DNA of 64,000 bases, from positions 248,001 through 312,000 of the forward strand of contig NZ_JACHHW010000003.1 of NCBI RefSeq assembly GCF_014202945.1, written 5' to 3'. Positions 36,012 through 45,162 of this stretch are shown one piece after another (position 1 is the stretch's first letter; every line of letters starts with the position of its first letter). The position numbers were made by a program, and so were the translations under genes. This DNA comes from Zhongshania antarctica. GTDB lineage: Bacteria; Pseudomonadota; Gammaproteobacteria; Pseudomonadales; Spongiibacteraceae. Under the pieces are notes generated by a model that searched no databases, was not told the origin of the DNA, and was given only the letters and a program-made list of their open reading frames with translations.

Positions 36012-37283
36012 TTATTCCCGCAGTAATTTTGCCCGTCTCGTGGCCATTCTTCTTTCTGAATACATGTGTTTCATCATGACTCGCAGCAAACCCTTGTGGG
36101 TTGTAGGCTCGCGACCCTCCGCTAAATCAATAATTTGACGGTAGTACCATTGGGTGGCGGCGCCAAAGTTGAGCGTGCGAATTTTCTGGTTACTACTTTT
36201 AGGGCCAAGCCAACCGGCGCCAAGCTGCAGTACAGCCTCCCAGTTTGGCAGACTGCTTTGTTCGCCCGCCAGCAGTGGCTTGATGTCTGCTTGGGAACAC
36301 AGTGGCCGACCTACGCCGATAACGTCGAGTGAGCCGCTGTCTAGTGCTTGTTGCATGGCATCTCTGCTACGAAAGCCACCCGTAATGGCGAGGGGAATCT
36401 TGGTAACATTGCGAATTCCCTGGGCATACTTTAAAAAATAGGCCTCGCGATGACGGCTGGTGTCTGGTGTGTCTTCATCGCCTTGATCTCCCATTAGCGC
36501 TAGCTTCTCGTAAGTCCCACCGGATACCTCTAATAAATCAATGCGCGCCTCTGATAGCCATTGGGCGACGCGTAAGCTGTCTTCGTGGCTAAATCCGCCT
36601 TTGGAAAAATCGGCGGAGTTCAGTTTAACGGAAATGGCAAAGCGCGGACCAACTGCCGCGCGCACCGCAGCAACGGTTTCAAGGAGAAAACGGGCGCGGT
36701 TTTCAAGTGAACCACCCCACTGGTCGTCTCGGGTATTGGCGAGAGGCGATAGGAATTGACTGATTAGGTAGCCGTGCGCTGCGTGTATTTGAACCCCGGT
36801 AAAGCCAGCGGTTTTTGCGCTAGCGGCTACATTCGCGTAGCGCTGAATGGTGTCGCGAATATCGGTTTCGGTCATGGGTTTGGGGCGGCCAAACATACCA
36901 ATGAGATCGATGCCAACGTCCGACGGCGCGAGCGGCTGAGCGGACACTTGGCGTTGACATTGGCGTCCCGGATGATTGATTTGCATCCACAGCTGATTGT
37001 TTGCCGACGTCCCGGCTACAGCCCAGTCCTGCAGGGCAGTCTCGCCACCGTTGCCGTCGATAACCACATTGCCCGGGCGCTCAAGAAAGCGATGGTCAAC
37101 CATGACATTACCGGTGATAAGTGTGCCGGTACCGCCTTCAGCCCACCGTTTGTACAAGGCTGCGAGCCGCGGTGTAGCTTGATCTTTACTATTCGCCAGG
37201 CCCTCGGTCATGGCCGATTTTAATAAGCGATTTGGGAGTATCACTCCACAGGGTAATTCGAGCGGGTCGTTGAGTGCCGGCAT
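36012..37283 (-). CDS. Old Yellow Enzyme family NADH:flavin oxidoreductase
   Basis: The 423-residue TIM-barrel flavoprotein has the family features ILPNRLLKSAMTEGL, MQINHPGRQ, and HAAHGYLISQFLSPLANTRD, where the His-x-x-His pair and the tyrosine are the substrate-binding residues. These enzymes reduce activated C=C bonds, or in the 2,4-dienoyl-CoA reductase branch unsaturated acyl-CoAs. There is no C-terminal iron-sulfur/FAD half, so it is the short single-domain type. It is convergent with ndh. Confidence 0.88.
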   Translation of the reverse strand: MPALNDPLELPCGVILPNRLLKSAMTEGLANSKDQATPRLAALYKRWAEGGTGTLITGNVMVDHRFLERPGNVVIDGNGGETALQDWAVAGTSANNQLWMQINHPGRQCQRQVSAQPLAPSDVGIDLIGMFGRPKPMTETDIRDTIQRYANVAASAKTAGFTGVQIHAAHGYLISQFLSPLANTRDDQWGGSLENRARFLLETVAAVRAAVGPRFAISVKLNSADFSKGGFSHEDSLRVAQWLSEARIDLLEVSGGTYEKLALMGDQGDEDTPDTSRHREAYFLKYAQGIRNVTKIPLAITGGFRSRDAMQQALDSGSLDVIGVGRPLCSQADIKPLLAGEQSSLPNWEAVLQLGAGWLGPKSSNQKIRTLNFGAATQWYYRQIIDLAEGREPTTHKGLLRVMMKHMYSERRMATRRAKLLRE

Positions 37284-37557
37284 AGTTTGGGTTGATCCTA
37301 CGGTCGTTTTGGGTTCAATTTCGCGCTACTGACGCGCTATTCTTTGTCGTATTATCGCGATACCCTACATAGGGTCTGGGCACTATTATTGACTTACTGC
37401 GCCATTATTTATTCATGGCGCCGCTATTTTTACATTTAAGCTAGGTGGCATTGAATTAGCGTATTCTATTTTCTCTGGTCGGTGGCCCGCACCGGCGGTT
37501 GGGCGCCTAAACTATGCTTTGGTAAGGTGAAATTAAACGGTTTTGACGTGGAGATTT

Positions 37558-39720
37558 ATGCAAAGGCCTGAAGGCAGCGATGTCGAATTACTTCAAGCGC
37601 GCTACGCGGCTTGTATAGACGCCATTATTGCGCGCGTAGGAAAAAACCTTGTGCTCGCTTTGCCACTGGGCTTGGGTAAACCCATCGAACTGGTTAACGC
37701 TATTTATGCGCGTGCCTGCCAAGACACGAGTATTACGTTAACGATTTTAACGGCGCTCACCTTGGAGCGGCCGCGCGAAACGCACCCCATTAGAGGGCGG
37801 TTGTTAAATCCGGTATTTGATCGCCTCTATGCCAATTATACCGAACCGAGCTACGCACAAGCGGTTAGAGAAAATACCTTGCCGGCCAATATTGCGGTTC
37901 GCGAATTTTATTTTAAACCGGGCAGCCGACTGGGTAATGCCGGTGCCCAGCAGAATTATATTAGCTCTAATTACACCCATGCTGCGCGAGATGTCGTGGC
38001 CCAGGGTTGCAATGTGGTGATGCAGCTGGTGTCACAAGACCCACAAGACGCTCAGCGTCTGAGTATGAGCTGTAACCCAGATACCTCTGCCGACGTTGTA
38101 CAGCGTCTCGTTGCGCTTGGTCGAGACTTTGTGAGTGTGGCGGTGGTGCATCCGGATTTGCCGTATATGGTTGGCGATGCGGAAGTCAGTGCCGATCAAT
38201 ACGACTTCGTGCTGGACACCAATGCGAGTGAACACGGCTTATTTGTGATGCCTAAATTGCCGCCGGTATCGCCTAGCGACTATGCCATTGGCTTGCACGC
38301 CAGCTGCCTAATTGCCGATGGCGGCACACTGCAACTCGGCATTGGCGCAATGAGCGATGCCATCGTACATGGTGTCCAGCTCCGTCACAGCCGGAATGAC
38401 GACTATCAGGCCTTGCTGAGCCGCTTTAAGATCGATAGTCGCTGGCGTGACTTAATTGCGGCGTACGGCGGTTGTGATCCCTTTGTTGAGGGCTTGTACG
38501 GCGCTACCGAAATGTTTGTAGAGGGCTTTTGGCAACTTTTTGGCAGCGGCATTTTAAAACGCGAGGTCTATGATTTTTGGGCATTGCAGCTATTGGTAAA
38601 TGAAGGAGTTTGCCAGCCACAGGCAATTAGTGCCGATACGATTACAGCGATGGCCGATCTCGGTGTTCGGGAGTTGCGTGGCAAAGACTTTGCGGTGTTG
38701 CAATACCACGGTTATTTTAACGAGCGATGCCAGTATTGCGATGGCTATATTATTGCCGCCGACGGTGAGTCGGTCGCGGCGAATATGGCCAACCCTGTTA
38801 GTCAGCGCTTTATGGCTGAAAAATGTTTGGGCACGTCGCTGCGCAATGGCAAGGTTCTTCATGGCGGCTTTTTTCTGGGCAGTGAGGCGTTTTATCGAGG
38901 TTTGCGCGAACTCAAGGCCGAGGCGCGTGGCAAGCTGGCGATGTGCGGCGTCGAAAAAATCAATCAGCTGGATTTTAATCCACGTTTATATCAGGCGCAG
39001 CGTCGCCGCGCGCGTTTTATTAATACCGGTTTAAATGTCAGTCTGCAGGGCGCTGTCGCCTCCGATACCCTTGAGTCTGGTCAGGTCGTATCTGGCGTGG
39101 GTGGTCAATACAATTTTGTAGCGATGGCCCATCAACTGAGCGATGGCCGTTCAATATTGATGATTCGTTCGACGCGAATGGAGAAGGGCAAGGCGCGCTC
39201 GAATATCGTCGACAATTTTGCCAGCTGCACTATTCCCCGCCATTTGCGGGACATTGTTATTACGGAATACGGCATTGCTGATTTGCGTTCTAAAACCGAC
39301 GAAGAGGTGGTTAAAGCGCTGATTAATATTGCCGACTCGCGATTTCAGTCGGACCTACTGCGCAGTGCAAAGGCGGCGGGCAAGCTTGCTGCCGATTACC
39401 AAATACCGGCTGCTTATCGCGAAAACTCAGCTGCGCGGATTCGCCGTGATGTCGCGTGGGCGCAAAGTCGCAAGATGATGCCAAGTTACCCATTCGGCTG
39501 TGATTTTAGTGACGATGAATTACGTGCAGCAAAGGCACTGAAAACCCTCGCAAGCCTACCATGGTGGCAAACTGTACTGCTGACACTTAAACCAGAGCAC
39601 CGCAGTGCCGCGGCGCGTAACGTATTGCTCAGTTTGGGCTTGAATACGGTTTCGGGGCTAAAGGATAGGCTGTTGCAGCGGCTTATTTCAGCCGTTGTAA
39701 AGCGTGAATCCACACTTTAG
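37558..39720 (+). CDS. acetyl-CoA hydrolase/CoA-transferase family protein, long form
   Basis: The 720-residue protein shows acetyl-CoA hydrolase/transferase domains: an N-terminal half with a GLHASCLIADGGTLQLGIGA segment (the CoA-binding glycine-rich region) and a C-terminal half with SGVGGQYNFVAMAHQLSDGR and ITEYGIADLR. Typical family members are 430-520 residues; here extra sequence, for example the region about 280-430 and the C-terminal 100 residues, makes it longer. I choose the ATG at 37558 after GTGGAG; a TTG at 37543 is unlikely. The substrate is unknown. Confidence 0.8.
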   Translation: MQRPEGSDVELLQARYAACIDAIIARVGKNLVLALPLGLGKPIELVNAIYARACQDTSITLTILTALTLERPRETHPIRGRLLNPVFDRLYANYTEPSYAQAVRENTLPANIAVREFYFKPGSRLGNAGAQQNYISSNYTHAARDVVAQGCNVVMQLVSQDPQDAQRLSMSCNPDTSADVVQRLVALGRDFVSVAVVHPDLPYMVGDAEVSADQYDFVLDTNASEHGLFVMPKLPPVSPSDYAIGLHASCLIADGGTLQLGIGAMSDAIVHGVQLRHSRNDDYQALLSRFKIDSRWRDLIAAYGGCDPFVEGLYGATEMFVEGFWQLFGSGILKREVYDFWALQLLVNEGVCQPQAISADTITAMADLGVRELRGKDFAVLQYHGYFNERCQYCDGYIIAADGESVAANMANPVSQRFMAEKCLGTSLRNGKVLHGGFFLGSEAFYRGLRELKAEARGKLAMCGVEKINQLDFNPRLYQAQRRRARFINTGLNVSLQGAVASDTLESGQVVSGVGGQYNFVAMAHQLSDGRSILMIRSTRMEKGKARSNIVDNFASCTIPRHLRDIVITEYGIADLRSKTDEEVVKALINIADSRFQSDLLRSAKAAGKLAADYQIPAAYRENSAARIRRDVAWAQSRKMMPSYPFGCDFSDDELRAAKALKTLASLPWWQTVLLTLKPEHRSAAARNVLLSLGLNTVSGLKDRLLQRLISAVVKRESTL

Positions 39721-39973
39721 TCATCTAACGAGTAAGTTTATTTGCGATGTAAGTCACAAATCTGGCGCATTTATAGTGGCCCTAGCAGTCTTTGAAATTT
39801 CACTAAGGCGATGATTTCACAAGGTATTCTAATTGTTATTTGGCGATCCTAAGCGGAAATACGCACTGCCAATTGCCGCAATTATTAACTATTGTACATC
39901 TTAGGATCACTACTACTGTTGTAGGGAGCACATAGCCAAACGGTAGTAAGGTAAACATAGAAGCGAGCAAATC

Positions 39974-40330
39974 ATGAATAAAATTTTACTTCCTAGCCTT
40001 TTATCCTGTTTTTTATCTACCACGGTGTTGGCGGTAAATGCCGAGCCGGAAAATTGCTTAGATTGGGATGTGCAGAGCTTCCCTGCAAGTTCAGAACAAT
40101 CGAGCTGCGCCTATTTTAATCACGATAAGGTATCTACGCGCTTTGTGGTTAGAAATAGTTGCAGTACTAAAATCAGTGGCGTATTCAGCTACTACAAAGA
40201 TGATATCGCTAAAAAGTCGGTGATGAGCGTGCAGTCATTTAGCGTTGACCCGGGCCAGAGCGAAGAAGTGGCAAACCCCTGTGACATTCATAGTAATAGT
40301 GCTTATCAAGTTTCACAGGTCAGTTTTTAA
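39974..40330 (+). CDS. small secreted cysteine-containing protein, unknown
   Basis: The 118-residue product has a Sec signal peptide (about 23 residues, cleaved near NAEP) and a mature part of about 95 residues with four cysteines (NCLDW, SCAYF, SCSTK, PCDIH) that could form two disulfides. I do not recognise a family. It stands alone, with a strong terminator 45 nt after its stop, so it has its own transcript. The 253 bp before it contain a 9-bp inverted pair (GATCCTAAG 39845-39853, CTTAGGATC 39900-39908). Confidence 0.7.
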   Translation: MNKILLPSLLSCFLSTTVLAVNAEPENCLDWDVQSFPASSEQSSCAYFNHDKVSTRFVVRNSCSTKISGVFSYYKDDIAKKSVMSVQSFSVDPGQSEEVANPCDIHSNSAYQVSQVSF

Positions 40331-40375
40331 CTGATTTAGGCGACTGAACTGCGTGTGAGCAGTGCTAAAACGCAA

Positions 40376-40408
40376 AATCCCCGCAGTGTGAGCTGCGGGG
40401 ATTTTTTT
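40376..40408 (+). terminator. Rho-independent terminator
   Basis: AATCCCCGCAG and CTGCGGGGATT (40376-40386 and 40393-40403) pair perfectly around a 6-nt loop and are followed by TTTTT. With the A-run before the stem it can also serve the convergent acyl-CoA dehydrogenase gene ending at 40439. Confidence 0.92.
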
Positions 40409-40438
40409 ATGCTTACTGCGTATTTGACGTGAGTCAGA

Positions 40439-42241
40439 TTAGCGAACGGTAAAGCGCTCTAAATCCATACCCATGACACTTTCAGTACTGCTACCCATTG
40501 AGCCACCGTGTGCTTTGGCGCGCGGCAGTAAACGAGAGAAGTAGAATTCGGCAGTTTCTAGTTTAGCTTGGTAGAAAGCCGTATCGCCTTCGCCGCTAGC
40601 CAGTTTAGTGGCAGCTACTTCGGCCATTCTTGCCCAGTAGTAAGCCATTGACAAATAGCCGCTGTACATCAGGAAGTCGTAAGATGCCGCACCAACCGCA
40701 TCGCGGTTTTTAGAGGCGCGGGCAACCATCTTAACGGTGTGCCAGTTCCACGCTAAGGTGTAGCCGATCAATTTGGCGGAGTAGCCACGGCGCTTGCCAC
40801 CAATCAGGCTTTTAAAGCCAAATTTATACAGCTTCTTACAGAAACCACCGTAGAGCTTGAAACCGTCCAGTACGACTTTACGGCCGATCAGGTCCATGGC
40901 TTGAATACCGGTAGTGCCTTCGTACAAAGTGGCAATACGGGCATCGCGATAAATCTGTTCCATACCGTGTTCTTTAATATAGCCGTGACCACCAAAGACC
41001 TGCATGGCATTGCTGGCAGATTCAAGACCGGTTTCAGTCAAGAACGCTTTCAAAATTGGCGTTAAAAAGCCCAGTTCGTTCTCAGCCGCATCGCGCTCAG
41101 CTTGAGTTTCAGCCTGCACCATGTGGTCTGAATATTTGGCGGCGTCATAAATCATTGCGCGGCCACCTTCAGCAAAGGCTTTGGCGGTGAGCAGCATACG
41201 GCGCACGTCTGGGTGATGAATAATCGCATCACCTGGTTTGTCTGGGTTTTTAGTGCCAGACAATGAACGCATGGAGTAGCGATCCATAGCGTAGGGCAGA
41301 GCGTTTTGGTAAGCCAATTCTGAGGCAGCCAAACCTTGTATTGCGGTACCGATACGGGCGGTGTTCATAAAGGTGAACATTGCGTTCAGACCTTCATTTT
41401 CCTTGCCCAGCAAATAGCCGGTCGCGTCGTCAAAATTGATGACGCAAGTAGAGTTACCGTGAATACCCATTTTGTGCTCAATACTGCCGCACTTAACGCT
41501 ATTGCGCTCGCCTAAACTACCGTCGTCGTTAACCTTCACTTTAGGCACAATAAATAAGGAAATACCTTTGGTGCCTTCTGGGGCGCCTGGGGTACGGGCC
41601 AATACAATGTGGATAATATTTTCGGTCAGGTCGTGCTCGCCGGCAGAGATAAAGATTTTGCTGCCAGTGAGTTTGTAGCTGCCGTCTTCCTGTAGCTCGG
41701 CCTTGCTTTTCATTTGGCCAAGGTCAGAACCGCAGTGGGCTTCGGTTAAGCACATGGTACCAGTCCAAGTGCCTTCGCAGAGCTTGGGCATATATTGGGC
41801 TTTTTGCTCTTCGGTACCGTGAACGATAAGCGTGTTCATTGCACCTAAACTCAGGCCGGGGTACATGCCCCAAGACCAGTTAGCGGTGCCAATGAGTTCT
41901 GATTTAATCAGTCCCAAAGACATTGGCAGGCCTTGGCCGCCGTATTCTGTGGGGTGAGACAAACCCTGCCAGCCGCCGTCAATCCACATTTGGTAGGCTT
42001 CTTTGAAACCGGTGGGGGTGGTTACTTCGCTGTCATTCCAGGTGCAGCCTTCTTCATCGCCTACTTTATTCAGTGGCGAGAGCACTTCTTCAGCGAATTT
42101 TGCCGCTTCTGCAGTGATAGCTTCAACCATGTCCGGCGTAGCTTCTGCGCCAGCGGCAATCGTTTTGTAGTGGGCCTGGTAGTCTAAGACTTCATTAAGG
42201 ACGAAGTCGATGTCTCTAACTGGCGCTTTAAATGTGGTCAT
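40439..42241 (-). CDS. acyl-CoA dehydrogenase, long (600-residue) form
   Basis: The 600-residue flavoenzyme has the acyl-CoA dehydrogenase core (TGTMCLTEAHCGSDLGQMKS, which contacts FAD and substrate; QVFGGHGYIKEHGMEQIYRD; and LYEGTTGIQAMDLIGRK, with the glutamate expected as catalytic base) plus N-terminal and C-terminal extensions typical of the DmdC/PA-type long forms. It introduces a double bond into an acyl-CoA for beta-oxidation. It ends beside a strong two-way terminator. A 310-bp divergent region separates it from a hydratase-type gene that could act on the same pathway. Confidence 0.9.
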   Translation of the reverse strand: MTTFKAPVRDIDFVLNEVLDYQAHYKTIAAGAEATPDMVEAITAEAAKFAEEVLSPLNKVGDEEGCTWNDSEVTTPTGFKEAYQMWIDGGWQGLSHPTEYGGQGLPMSLGLIKSELIGTANWSWGMYPGLSLGAMNTLIVHGTEEQKAQYMPKLCEGTWTGTMCLTEAHCGSDLGQMKSKAELQEDGSYKLTGSKIFISAGEHDLTENIIHIVLARTPGAPEGTKGISLFIVPKVKVNDDGSLGERNSVKCGSIEHKMGIHGNSTCVINFDDATGYLLGKENEGLNAMFTFMNTARIGTAIQGLAASELAYQNALPYAMDRYSMRSLSGTKNPDKPGDAIIHHPDVRRMLLTAKAFAEGGRAMIYDAAKYSDHMVQAETQAERDAAENELGFLTPILKAFLTETGLESASNAMQVFGGHGYIKEHGMEQIYRDARIATLYEGTTGIQAMDLIGRKVVLDGFKLYGGFCKKLYKFGFKSLIGGKRRGYSAKLIGYTLAWNWHTVKMVARASKNRDAVGAASYDFLMYSGYLSMAYYWARMAEVAATKLASGEGDTAFYQAKLETAEFYFSRLLPRAKAHGGSMGSSTESVMGMDLERFTVR

Positions 42242-42551
42242 ATGGAGCCTCTGTACTTATTCCCAGGATACGGGGGGTATGTCAACGCGAAGGAGCATAA
42301 CGGAAGCGAGCAGGCGGGCAATTGGCCGCTTTCAGCAGGGTGAGTGACGCTGCGGTCAATTTGGCGGCTTGCGGGCTAGCGCGCGGTGGCTAGGGACTTG
42401 TCTAGGTAATTACCCGTATAGGGCAGTGTTTGGCCTTATGGGGTTGGCAGGGTGGCCAAGGTCTTGAGCCTGCGCAAGTCTAGGGGGATACTGCTACATT
42501 ACATACTCTGGCCCTTGGCGTAAGCCCCAAGGTTTGTGTGGAGACGTAATA
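42242..42551. other. divergent intergenic region, no clear elements
   Basis: These 310 bp separate the acyl-CoA dehydrogenase and HIBCH-like genes. I found no gene, strong hairpin or recognisable operator here; it must hold two divergent promoters. Confidence 0.5.
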
Positions 42552-43673
42552 ATGCAAGTTGAATACGCTGTTTGTCTTGAGCGCCACCCATTACCGGCGG
42601 GGGGCTATCTGGCTCAACTCACTCTTAACGCGCCTGCGCGAATGAACGCCTTAACCTTAGAAATTGTGACTCTGCTTCGTCGTCTGCTGGTGGAGTTACG
42701 TGACGATACCGAGGCGGTGGCGGTCTTTCTTGACGGTGCTGGCAGTCGCGGTTTTTGTGTGGGTGCCGATGCTTTGCGCATGCGCGCCTCGGCGCTGGCT
42801 AATCCCGGCGGTGCCGCAGTAGAAGCCGAGGCATTTTTTGCCCATGAGTACGCGGTGGCCTACCTTATTCACACCTTTCCAAAGCCGGTAATTTGTTGGG
42901 GCAGCGGCATTGTGATGGGCGCGGGTTTGGGCTTAATGGTGGGGGCGAGTCATCGTATTGTGACTGACGCAAGTCGTCTGGCAATGCCAGAAATTAGCAT
43001 TGGATTATTCCCCAATGTTGGCGCGAGCTGGTTTTTAGGGCAGATGCCGGGGCGCTGTGGTTTATTTTCGGCCTTAACAGGGGTGGAGTTGTCAGCCGCC
43101 GATGCGCTTTATGCCGGACTGGCCGATTACTGTCTTACTGACAGCAGTAAAAATCAGGTACTGCGTAAATTACTCTTATTAGAATGGTGCGATGATCCTC
43201 AATGGAACGCCCAGTGCTTGACCGAGTGTTTAACCGATATCGAGGCTGAGCAGGGCGCCGAGCTTGGCGCGGCCTCGTTAAAAGATTGTCGTGGCTGGAT
43301 TGATGATGTGTGCAGTCAGGCGGGGATTGGCAGTATTAGTAATAAACTACGTCAGTATCGTGGCGCAAATCGCTGGTTATGCAATGCCGCGCAAGGCCAT
43401 GCGCGCGGCGCGGCGAGCACCGCTAAGCTCATATTTAGGCAATTAGAAACCGGGCGTAATTTGGGCTTGCTGGAGATATTTCGCATGGAGTTGGTGATGT
43501 CGGCAAACCGGGTGCGCGACCCAGAGTTTGCAGAAGGGGTTCGGGCGCGATTAATCGACCGCGATCGCGATCCCCATTGGTGTTACCGCAGCATTGACGA
43601 GGTGCCAGAGCTGGAGGTAGATGCTATGTTTAAGTCGCCGTGGGCTGTGAATCCCCTGGATGAATTAATTTAA
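42552..43673 (+). CDS. enoyl-CoA hydratase/3-hydroxyisobutyryl-CoA hydrolase-like protein
   Basis: The 373-residue crotonase-fold protein has the HIBCH-type layout: an oxyanion region GFCVGADALRM, the active-site helix with GIVMGAGLGLMVGASHRI, and MPEISIGLFPNVGASWFLG, which keeps the glutamate of the HIBCH motif but has Asn where the FPDVG aspartate usually stands. The C-terminal third is helical as in HIBCH. It may act as a hydratase or as a hydrolase of a 3-hydroxyacyl-CoA. I choose the ATG at 42552, 8 nt after GGAG. Its 3' end overlaps the convergent DUF2238 gene by 44 nt. Confidence 0.8.
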   Translation: MQVEYAVCLERHPLPAGGYLAQLTLNAPARMNALTLEIVTLLRRLLVELRDDTEAVAVFLDGAGSRGFCVGADALRMRASALANPGGAAVEAEAFFAHEYAVAYLIHTFPKPVICWGSGIVMGAGLGLMVGASHRIVTDASRLAMPEISIGLFPNVGASWFLGQMPGRCGLFSALTGVELSAADALYAGLADYCLTDSSKNQVLRKLLLLEWCDDPQWNAQCLTECLTDIEAEQGAELGAASLKDCRGWIDDVCSQAGIGSISNKLRQYRGANRWLCNAAQGHARGAASTAKLIFRQLETGRNLGLLEIFRMELVMSANRVRDPEFAEGVRARLIDRDRDPHWCYRSIDEVPELEVDAMFKSPWAVNPLDELI

Positions 43674-44253
43674 GTTGGCGCTGGTGGAGCCGCCCTAAGC
43701 TCATGAGCGCCACGACTGCCCCTATCATGGCCATGGCCATATCGGATTGGGTGTCCCATACATAGCCTTGGGTGCCCAAGAACGCCTCAGCATCCTCGCC
43801 GCTGAGTTCTGCCACCCACCATTCAATGAGCTCGTAGAGCGCACTAATACCAAGACAAATAAGCACAATAATACTGCTTAGCCAGGAGGTTTTGTTGATG
43901 ACCTGGTGTCGGAGCAGTAATTCGCGTGCCAGCATCGCCGGGATAAATCCCTGGGCAAAGTGGCCGAGTTTGTCGTAGTGATTGCGCTGCCAGTCAAACT
44001 GTTCTGCCAACCAATCAAAGGCCGGCACTTCGGCGTAAGTGTAATGGCCGCCAATCATAAGAATAACGCTGTGCGCCAGAATTAAGCCGTAGAGCAGCGG
44101 CGTTAATGGGAAACGCCGGCGGCTAAGTGCCAATATAATGAGGGCGATAACGGCGGGGGCAACTTCTAAGGACCAAGTAAAGGTATCTTTGGGGTTGATG
44201 CCAGACCAAATCAGTGTGCTGCTAAATAGTAACAGCCAGCAAAATGTTGCCAT
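43630..44253 (-). CDS. DUF2238 (YjdF-like) membrane protein
   Basis: The 207-residue protein has about six membrane helices and the conserved loop segments NHYDKLGHFAQGFIPAMLAR and ALYELIEWWVAELSGEDAEA with GTQGYVWDTQSDM, all typical of the DUF2238/YjdF family. Its function is unknown. It starts 2 nt after the end of a small lipoprotein gene in the same direction, so these are cotranscribed. The C-terminal 14 codons overlap the end of the opposite-strand hydratase gene. Confidence 0.8.
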   Translation of the reverse strand: MATFCWLLLFSSTLIWSGINPKDTFTWSLEVAPAVIALIILALSRRRFPLTPLLYGLILAHSVILMIGGHYTYAEVPAFDWLAEQFDWQRNHYDKLGHFAQGFIPAMLARELLLRHQVINKTSWLSSIIVLICLGISALYELIEWWVAELSGEDAEAFLGTQGYVWDTQSDMAMAMIGAVVALMSLGRLHQRQLKLIHPGDSQPTAT

Positions 44254-44255
44254 GC

Positions 44256-44480
44256 TTAAATCCCCTCGCTGCGCATATTCTGCTCTCGGCGCTCAAGATC
44301 TTGTTGGAGTTGATGCTCCATTTGCTTGGCGGCATCAAGGCCCTGTTGTTGGGGTGTGGTTAATACTGTTTTACTGGTGCTGTCGTCGCTGCAGCCAGTT
44401 GCGAAGAATACAGCAGCTACCGTCAGTGCTGATGCGAGCTTTGGCAAAACGACGCGCCAATAAAAAATTGATTGTTGCAA
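44256..44480 (-). CDS. small lipoprotein, unknown
   Basis: The 74-residue product has a signal peptide ending in a lipobox, FFATGC, with the cysteine near residue 30, followed by a short, charged, Gln/Glu/Arg-rich helix. No family is recognised. It lies between the 210-residue gene (49 nt upstream) and the DUF2238 gene (2 nt downstream) in an amtB-led minus-strand series. Confidence 0.65.
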   Translation of the reverse strand: MQQSIFYWRVVLPKLASALTVAAVFFATGCSDDSTSKTVLTTPQQQGLDAAKQMEHQLQQDLERREQNMRSEGI

Positions 44481-44529
44481 AGACGCTCTCCGATTTTGGC
44501 TGGCACTTATCGCCAGTGGTTTCGGCGAA

Positions 44530-45162
44530 TTAGAGCAGCCTATCGATAAATGGATCTAACTCCGGATGTTGGTGCTGCACTTGGGCAACGCCACGGGCCA
44601 AAATATTATCGGCACGCACAGGCCCTAAGTTTTCGCACAGCAAGACATAATACTGGTTGAGTAGTTTTTGCAGAAGCGCCGGCGGCGCATTATTGAGTTT
44701 TAAAGGCTGCCGTGTTCCCAGCCAATTTTGGAGTGCTTCAAGAATAGCTAATGGCAGTTGACGCTGACGCAGCGCCGCAAACAGTTCTATACGCAGTTTG
44801 TGCTGCAGTGATTCATCAATTTGACTCATCATCGCTAACATTAACACGCCATAAGCGCTGCTCGCCGATGCGGTTTCTGCGGTGTTTGGGGTGCCCGCCT
44901 CAGGGCCGCGAGGATCGGCGAGCAACTCGCTGCTATCTTGTGCCATGGCGTGTAATAAACTGCGCAGGATAGTGGCGCGCTTGTCTTTTAACGCGGTATT
45001 TTGGCATATGTCGGCTACATAACGCTGCAGGGCCAGACTGGGTTGGTCGGCGTAGCGATTTTCCCAGTGGGTCACGGCTTGCATTAAACTCGCATCGTCA
45101 AAAAACGGTTTTAGACCAGTGTAAATAGCGCGGCGGCGATCACTGAGGCTGCGCTTATTCAT
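44530..45162 (-). CDS. unknown 210-residue protein coupled to amtB
   Basis: I do not recognise this 210-residue, mostly helical protein. It has no signal peptide or membrane segment; the first 20 residues are basic (SLSDRRRAIYTGLKPFF) and the last 60 are hydrophobic and helical. Its start overlaps the amtB stop by 4 nt (ATGA), so it is translated with the ammonium transporter. A role linked to nitrogen status is suggested by this coupling only. Confidence 0.65.
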   Translation of the reverse strand: MNKRSLSDRRRAIYTGLKPFFDDASLMQAVTHWENRYADQPSLALQRYVADICQNTALKDKRATILRSLLHAMAQDSSELLADPRGPEAGTPNTAETASASSAYGVLMLAMMSQIDESLQHKLRIELFAALRQRQLPLAILEALQNWLGTRQPLKLNNAPPALLQKLLNQYYVLLCENLGPVRADNILARGVAQVQHQHPELDPFIDRLL

